The translations under genes were made by a program, and so were the position numbers. 35,709 nt of DNA from positions 222,329 to 258,037 of the forward strand of contig PLCS01000001.1 of NCBI GenBank assembly GCA_003134855.1, written 5' to 3'. The notes under the pieces are model-generated. The model had not been told where the DNA came from. It was given only the letters and a program-made list of their open reading frames with translations, and did no database searches. This stretch comes from Acidobacteriaceae bacterium (GTDB lineage Bacteria; Acidobacteriota; Terriglobia; Terriglobales; Acidobacteriaceae). This document shows positions 33,797 through 35,709 of the stretch, piece by piece. Position 1 is the first letter of the stretch. The number at the start of each line of letters is the position of its first letter.

Positions 33797-35709
33797 ATGA
33801 AGATTTTGACACCATGTCGAATCGCCTTGCTCTGCCTCGCCCTGCCAATAGTGGCCAGCGCGCAGACCGATGCCATCAACTTTAACACCACCTACCAGAC
33901 GATCCGTGGATTCGGCACTTCGACGGCCTGGCAGCCAGTGCTGAACTCGACTCAGGCCAACAACCTTTTTGGCGTCGGCGCGGGCCAAGTAGGCTTCACC
34001 ATCCTGCGGTCGCGCATCGATCCCGGCTCCACCACCGGCGGCTCCAACTGGGCGACCGAACGGTCCAATGCCCAACAGGCGCAGTCCATCAATTCGCAGG
34101 TCATCGTCTTCGCCACGCCCTGGACCCCGCCGGCGGTCTGGAAGAGCAATGGCAGCACCATCGACGGTACGTTGAACACCGCCGACTACGACAACTTCGC
34201 CAACTATCTAAATGCGTTCATTGCCTACGAGAAGGCCGGCGGCGTGAATCTTTACGCCATCTCCGTGCAAAACGAGCCGAACTTTCTTCCCAACTACGAG
34301 GCCTGCGGGTACAGCGGCGCGCAGATGGATGCCTGGATAGCGCAGGAAGGCGGCAAGATCAACACCAAGCTCATGATGCCGGAGGCGGATAGCTTCAATA
34401 CCGATATGTCCGATCCGACGCTGAATGATTCCAATGCGGTGGGCCACGTATCGATCGTCGGCGGCCACACCTACGGAGTGGCGCCGTTCTACTACACCAA
34501 TGCCAAGAACAAGGGCAAGGATGTGTGGATGACCGAAACCACCTATACGCCGGCGAATGGAGCCTCTCAGCCTTCTATCAGCGATGCCATCGCGGCAGCC
34601 GAGCTCTATCACCAGTCCATGGCGGTGGCGCAGTACAACGCCTATGTCTATTGGTGGACACCCCTGATGCTGAACGGAAACAGCCCGAATTTGGATGCCT
34701 ATGCCCTGGGCCAGTACTCGAAGTTTGTGAGACCGGGCTATGTGATGACCGGAGCCAACAACAACCCCACCAGCGGCGTCTACGTCACGTCTTACAAGGG
34801 AAACAACAACTATGTGATCGTAGCCATCAATTCGAATGGCGGCTCCTCAAACATTACCTTTAACATTTCGGGCGCGACCGTGACCTCGGTTACACCTTAC
34901 CAAACCTCTTCTTCGAGACAGTTGGCAGCGCTCAGCGCGGTCAGCGTTTCGAACGACGCATTCACGTACTCGCTGCCAGGGCAGAGCATCACGACGTTCG
35001 TGGGAACCGGCTCGACCGGCACGGCCAGCTTCACGCTTTCGGATTCCGCCTCCTCGCTTGCAGTCACGCAAGGGAGCAGCGCCACCGACACCACCACGGT
35101 GACGGACGTGAACGGATTTAGCGGCAGCGTCACGCTATCCGCCTCCGGCCTGCCCAGCGGCGTCACCGCGGCCTTCGGCACCAACCCCACCACCGGAAGC
35201 AGCGTGGTAACCTTCACGGCCAGCAGCACGGCTGCCACCGGCACCTCCACCGTCACCATCAGCGGAGTCTCAGGGAGCACGAATGCCAGCACCACCATTG
35301 CTCTCACCGTCAACGCCAAAGTGACGACGGGCTTCAGTCTGAGCGCCTCGGCCTCCTCGTTGTCGGTAACGCAGGGCGCCAGCGGCACCGACACCATCAC
35401 CGTGACCGACATCGGCGGATTCACGGGCAGCGTAGCGTTCACTGTTGCTGGAATGCCCAGCGGCGTGACGGCTTCGTTCAACCCGGCATCCTCCACCAGC
35501 TCCAGCGTGCTGACGCTGACGGCCAGCAGTACGGCCACCACCGGCGCCTTCACAATCACAGTCACCGGAACCTCGGGCACGACCGCAACCACCTCCTTCA
35601 TCCTCAACGTCGGTACCTCCAGCGGCGGCTCCACTCCGGTCTATATCGATACGGGCGGCGCTGCGTCTGGCTCATGGGCCGCGGATGAAGACTTCAGCGG
35701 CGGCACTGC
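33797..35709 (+). CDS. Secreted GH30 glycosidase (XynC-like) with Ig-like repeats, 3' end missing
   Basis: The gene starts at ATG 33797 with AAGGAG nine bases upstream and runs off the window after 637 codons. Residues 1-22 form a Sec signal peptide (MKILTPCRIALLCLALPIVA, cleavage after SA). The catalytic domain (about 25-410) matches family GH30: general acid/base Glu160 in ISVQNEPNF and nucleophile Glu247 in VWMTETTY, 87 residues apart. The beta-domain segment RPGYVMTGANNNPTSGVYV recalls subfamily 8 glucuronoxylanases such as Bacillus XynC; the subfamily is inference. Two Ig-like repeats of about 95 residues follow (VTQGSSATDTTTVTDVNGF; VTQGASGTDTITVTDIGGF), then the start of a malectin/CBM-like domain (YIDTGGAASGSWAADEDFSG). 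Expected role: extracellular hydrolysis of beta-linked plant polysaccharide such as xylan. Confidence 0.88.
   Translation, partial: MKILTPCRIALLCLALPIVASAQTDAINFNTTYQTIRGFGTSTAWQPVLNSTQANNLFGVGAGQVGFTILRSRIDPGSTTGGSNWATERSNAQQAQSINSQVIVFATPWTPPAVWKSNGSTIDGTLNTADYDNFANYLNAFIAYEKAGGVNLYAISVQNEPNFLPNYEACGYSGAQMDAWIAQEGGKINTKLMMPEADSFNTDMSDPTLNDSNAVGHVSIVGGHTYGVAPFYYTNAKNKGKDVWMTETTYTPANGASQPSISDAIAAAELYHQSMAVAQYNAYVYWWTPLMLNGNSPNLDAYALGQYSKFVRPGYVMTGANNNPTSGVYVTSYKGNNNYVIVAINSNGGSSNITFNISGATVTSVTPYQTSSSRQLAALSAVSVSNDAFTYSLPGQSITTFVGTGSTGTASFTLSDSASSLAVTQGSSATDTTTVTDVNGFSGSVTLSASGLPSGVTAAFGTNPTTGSSVVTFTASSTAATGTSTVTISGVSGSTNASTTIALTVNAKVTTGFSLSASASSLSVTQGASGTDTITVTDIGGFTGSVAFTVAGMPSGVTASFNPASSTSSSVLTLTASSTATTGAFTITVTGTSGTTATTSFILNVGTSSGGSTPVYIDTGGAASGSWAADEDFSGGT

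Overview
The window looks like chromosomal DNA of an acidobacterium (Terriglobia type). The support is indirect: moderately high G+C, a winged-helix/transmembrane/malectin fusion protein of a kind common in that group, a GH30 enzyme followed by acidobacterial-style Ig-like repeats, and several copies of a transposase of the LLENLALRRQLAV type. No rRNA gene, CRISPR array or replication origin was found.

Layout. (1) 1-1564: an IS3-like transposase gene broken by one frameshift, ending at the first copy of a 151-bp repeat. (2) 1565-9536: a segment bounded by two copies of that repeat. It holds gene remnants (an unknown C-terminus and an IS110-type N-terminus), a secreted Ig-like protein and a 1481-residue multi-pass patatin-like phospholipase. 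(3) 9537-30615: a 21-kb segment bounded by the second and third repeat copies. Almost all of it is one minus-strand gene cluster of eight genes: a 71-residue protein, a GT-A-like putative glycosyltransferase, a 1460-residue DUF6603-like protein, two giant IPT/TIG-repeat proteins and three tandem paralogous fibre-like proteins. (4) 30604-30649: the 3' half of a tRNA-Pro(TGG) gene, including anticodon loop, T-arm and CCA. (5) 30650-31660: a shortened fourth repeat copy and decayed mobile-element debris. (6) 31663-35709: a membrane-anchored winged-helix/malectin protein, divergent from a secreted GH30 glycosidase cut by the window edge.

The key structural observation is that all four repeats end in TTTTGGGAGCAG, which is the anticodon loop and 3' anticodon stem of the tRNA-Pro fragment. 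The simplest reading is tandem accretion of integrative elements at a tRNA-Pro gene. The junctions at 1553, 9525 and 30604 would be att sites, and the tRNA fragment would be the displaced 3' half (attR). No integrase gene is present in the window, so the elements are decayed, non-autonomous or served from elsewhere.

The most interesting cargo is the minus-strand cluster. Its first five genes are packed tightly (ATGA overlaps, gaps of 15-84 bp) and encode over 4500 residues of mostly beta-rich, Ser/Thr/Asn/Gly-rich protein without recognisable Sec signal peptides. The following three paralogs share a constant N-terminal half, a shaft-like repeat region of about 42, 85 or 100 residues, and a C-terminal head. 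I infer a large multi-protein, possibly fibre-bearing assembly modified by the glycosyltransferase. I know of no characterised system with this composition; its function is not shown by the sequence.
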